Shown: positions 5,229-6,514 of the stretch, one piece after another | Layout: the number at the start of each line of letters is the position of its first letter | Position numbering within the stretch: position 1 is the first letter of the stretch | NCBI GenBank assembly: GCA_964421575.1 | Contig: CAYQXI010000026.1 | Location: 1 to 6,514, forward strand | Source: JAAOZN01 sp964421575 | Lineage (GTDB): Archaea > Thermoproteota > Nitrososphaeria > Nitrososphaerales > JAAOZN01 | Direction: 5' to 3' | DNA length: 6,514 bases | Program-made: the position numbers and the translations under genes | Notes under the pieces: generated by a model | What the model was told of the DNA's origin: nothing | Databases searched by the model: none | The model's input: only the letters and a program-made list of their open reading frames with translations

Positions 5229-6215
5229 TCACTGATATTCGTAGAAACCCCTTTTACTCTTTCTGCCGAGCCTACCCGCAGCGACCATCTTACGGAGTAT
5301 GTGAACGGGCTTCGGCATCGTATTTCCACCCTGTAAACTTTTGATGCTTTGATCTATGTGGTAGAGCACATCTATTCCTATCAGATCAGCAAGCTCAAAC
5401 GGACCCATCGGCATACCAGCACCGCTCTTCATAGCAAGATCAATATCTTCCATAGAGGCTACACCTTCCTCATATAAAGCGAAGGCTTCGTTAAGCATAG
5501 CCAAAAGGATGCGATTCACAAGGAATCCGGGTATGTCTTTGACGATTATGGGCTGCATATTCGATCTATGATTCTTTATGGATCTGCAGAAGTTCATTAC
5601 AGTATCAACCGTCTCTCGACTCGTCTCTAACCCAGGGATCACTTCTATTAGGGGTAGTAGGGTGGGTGGGTTGAAGAAGTGGATCCCTATGACTTTATCC
5701 GGCCTCTTAGTCGCTGAAGCTATCTCGCTAATCAATATTGAGGATGTGTTAGATGCTAATATAGCGTGAGGGGGCGCGATCCCATCAAGCTTCTTGAACA
5801 CTTCCTTTTTAACACCAAGCTCCTCAAACACGGATTCTATAACCAAGTCTACGTCATTGAAGTCTTCTAAGTTGAGTGTTGGGTGTATACGTTGATAAAT
5901 CTGCTCTATAGCCGCTTCATCAAACTGAGGCTTTAGCTTCTCTCTAACCAAAGCCTTCTGGTCTTCTGAAAGCTGTATTCCTAGCGTCTGCTCAGCTCTC
6001 TTTATCTCCCTGTCAGCTCTGGTTTTTTGGTATTCGAGCAGTTCGTTCAGAATCTTTCTTATGTTAGATAATGCACGCTGCTTTAATTCTTCTGTTTGCT
6101 CCGCTACCTTCACCTCGAAACCATTTAGCGCCATAATTTCGGCGATCTGAGAGCCCATAACTCCTGCTCCAACTACACCAACCTTCTTAATCCCTAAAGA
6201 CATACCAACCACCAT
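5229..6215 (-). CDS. 3-hydroxyacyl-CoA (3-hydroxybutyryl-CoA) dehydrogenase
   Basis: This 328-residue NAD-dependent enzyme oxidises (S)-3-hydroxyacyl-CoA to 3-oxoacyl-CoA or catalyses the reverse. The Rossmann domain has GAGVMG (16-21) and an acidic residue E39 at the end of strand 2, consistent with NAD rather than NADP. Catalytic residues expected from the family are visible: S155 in ASNTSS, H179 in IGIHFFNPP, E191 in IEVIPG and N234 in FLVNR. The C-terminal helical dimerisation domain contains GAGMPMGPFELADLIG (275-290) and ends RKSKRGFYEY. It is a stand-alone dehydrogenase with no fused enoyl-CoA hydratase. It is about 40 residues longer than common bacterial forms because of a charged helical insert at about 62-108. 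The start is ATG 6215, but ATG at 6203 (residue 5) with GGTGG five bases before it is equally good. It is 28 bases after a thiolase gene of the same pathway. Confidence 0.94.
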   Translation of the reverse strand: MVVGMSLGIKKVGVVGAGVMGSQIAEIMALNGFEVKVAEQTEELKQRALSNIRKILNELLEYQKTRADREIKRAEQTLGIQLSEDQKALVREKLKPQFDEAAIEQIYQRIHPTLNLEDFNDVDLVIESVFEELGVKKEVFKKLDGIAPPHAILASNTSSILISEIASATKRPDKVIGIHFFNPPTLLPLIEVIPGLETSRETVDTVMNFCRSIKNHRSNMQPIIVKDIPGFLVNRILLAMLNEAFALYEEGVASMEDIDLAMKSGAGMPMGPFELADLIGIDVLYHIDQSIKSLQGGNTMPKPVHILRKMVAAGRLGRKSKRGFYEYQ

Positions 6216-6243
6216 TCTAATCCATAAAGTGGGTTAAAGATGT

Positions 6244-6514
6244 TTACGGTCTTTCGATTACCATAGCCATGCCTTGGCCGCCGCCTATACACATGGTCAC
6301 AAGACCACGCCTTAGACCCATCCTCTTCATATAATGTAGTATTGTAACTACTTGTCTAGTTCCTGTGGCGCCTATTGGATGACCTAGAGCGATGCCGCTA
6401 CCAACAGGGTTAGTCTTCTCAAGATCGAAGTTGAGCTCTCTTATGCAGGCTATAGCTTGCGCTGCGAATGCCTCATTCAACTCTATCACATCAAGATCCT
6501 TGACCTCAAGCCCA
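6244..6514 (-). CDS. Acetyl-CoA C-acyltransferase (thiolase), C-terminal part
   Basis: The last 89 codons of a thiolase are present and the reading frame is open to the window edge, so the start and most of the protein lie outside. Thiolases join two acyl-CoA units (acetoacetyl-CoA synthesis) or cleave 3-oxoacyl-CoA. The visible part starts GLEVKDLDVIELNEAFAAQ, containing the NEAFA motif. It then has the catalytic histidine in SGIALGHPIGATGTR and the second catalytic cysteine in CIGGGQGMAMVIE near the C-terminus. These match degradative or biosynthetic thiolases rather than the archaeal acetyl-CoA acetyltransferase type that pairs with HMG-CoA synthase and a DUF35 protein. The first active-site cysteine, which forms the acyl-enzyme, is off the window. 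It is followed after 28 bases by the hydroxyacyl-CoA dehydrogenase. Substrate chain length cannot be told. Confidence 0.93.
   Translation of the reverse strand, partial: GLEVKDLDVIELNEAFAAQAIACIRELNFDLEKTNPVGSGIALGHPIGATGTRQVVTILHYMKRMGLRRGLVTMCIGGGQGMAMVIERP

Noticed and set aside
5234..5241. Weak TATA-like CGAATATC ahead of gar1 on the minus strand
   Set aside because: The match is poor, the bases encode the conserved C-terminal Tyr-Glu-Tyr of the dehydrogenase, and no BRE is evident.

Overview
The window is an archaeal chromosome segment holding ten protein genes packed almost without gaps. It is clearly archaeal: it encodes ribosomal protein S8e, SRP19, tRNA methyltransferase Trm1, transcription factor B, the H/ACA snoRNP protein Gar1, and a small winged-helix/4-cysteine protein recognised as TFE-beta (the archaeal relative of RNA polymerase III subunit RPC34/RPC39). 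TFE-beta is known mainly from the TACK lineages (Crenarchaeota, Thaumarchaeota and relatives), so a TACK-type archaeon is favoured. The exact lineage cannot be fixed from this window. Base composition looks moderate, and no gene stands out by eye as foreign.

Layout. The left arm (1-1920, + strand) is a short promoter region followed by rps8e, srp19 and trm1. These are spaced so tightly (a 4-base overlap, then 14 bases) that they should form one operon for ribosome, secretion and tRNA maturation functions. The right arm (6514 down to 1906, - strand) reads, in transcription order: thiolase (5' end beyond the window), 3-hydroxyacyl-CoA dehydrogenase, gar1, tfb, threonine aldolase (ltaE), TFE-beta, and the FtsJ/RlmE 2'-O-methyltransferase. 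Gaps are 17-34 bases, with an ATGA overlap at gar1/tfb. The two arms converge and their coding tails overlap by 15 bases (1906-1920).

How the genes relate. Thiolase and hydroxyacyl-CoA dehydrogenase catalyse adjacent steps of acyl-CoA metabolism (beta-oxidation, or acetoacetyl-CoA/3-hydroxybutyryl-CoA interconversion). Gar1 and RlmE both belong to rRNA modification (pseudouridylation and 2'-O-methylation). TFB and TFE-beta are two basal initiation factors acting at the same promoter complex. LtaE, a PLP enzyme of glycine/threonine metabolism, sits between the two transcription factor genes. TATA-like elements before rps8e, before TFE-beta and inside the end of gar1 ahead of tfb suggest that the - strand cluster is subdivided into several transcripts.

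There is no gene-free stretch longer than 53 bases. I see no tRNA or rRNA gene, CRISPR array, insertion sequence, convincing terminator or sizeable repeat, and no sign of an undescribed defence or mobile system. The most interesting points are the TFB/TFE-beta neighbourhood with its own internal promoter signals, and the tail-to-tail overlap of two RNA methyltransferase genes.
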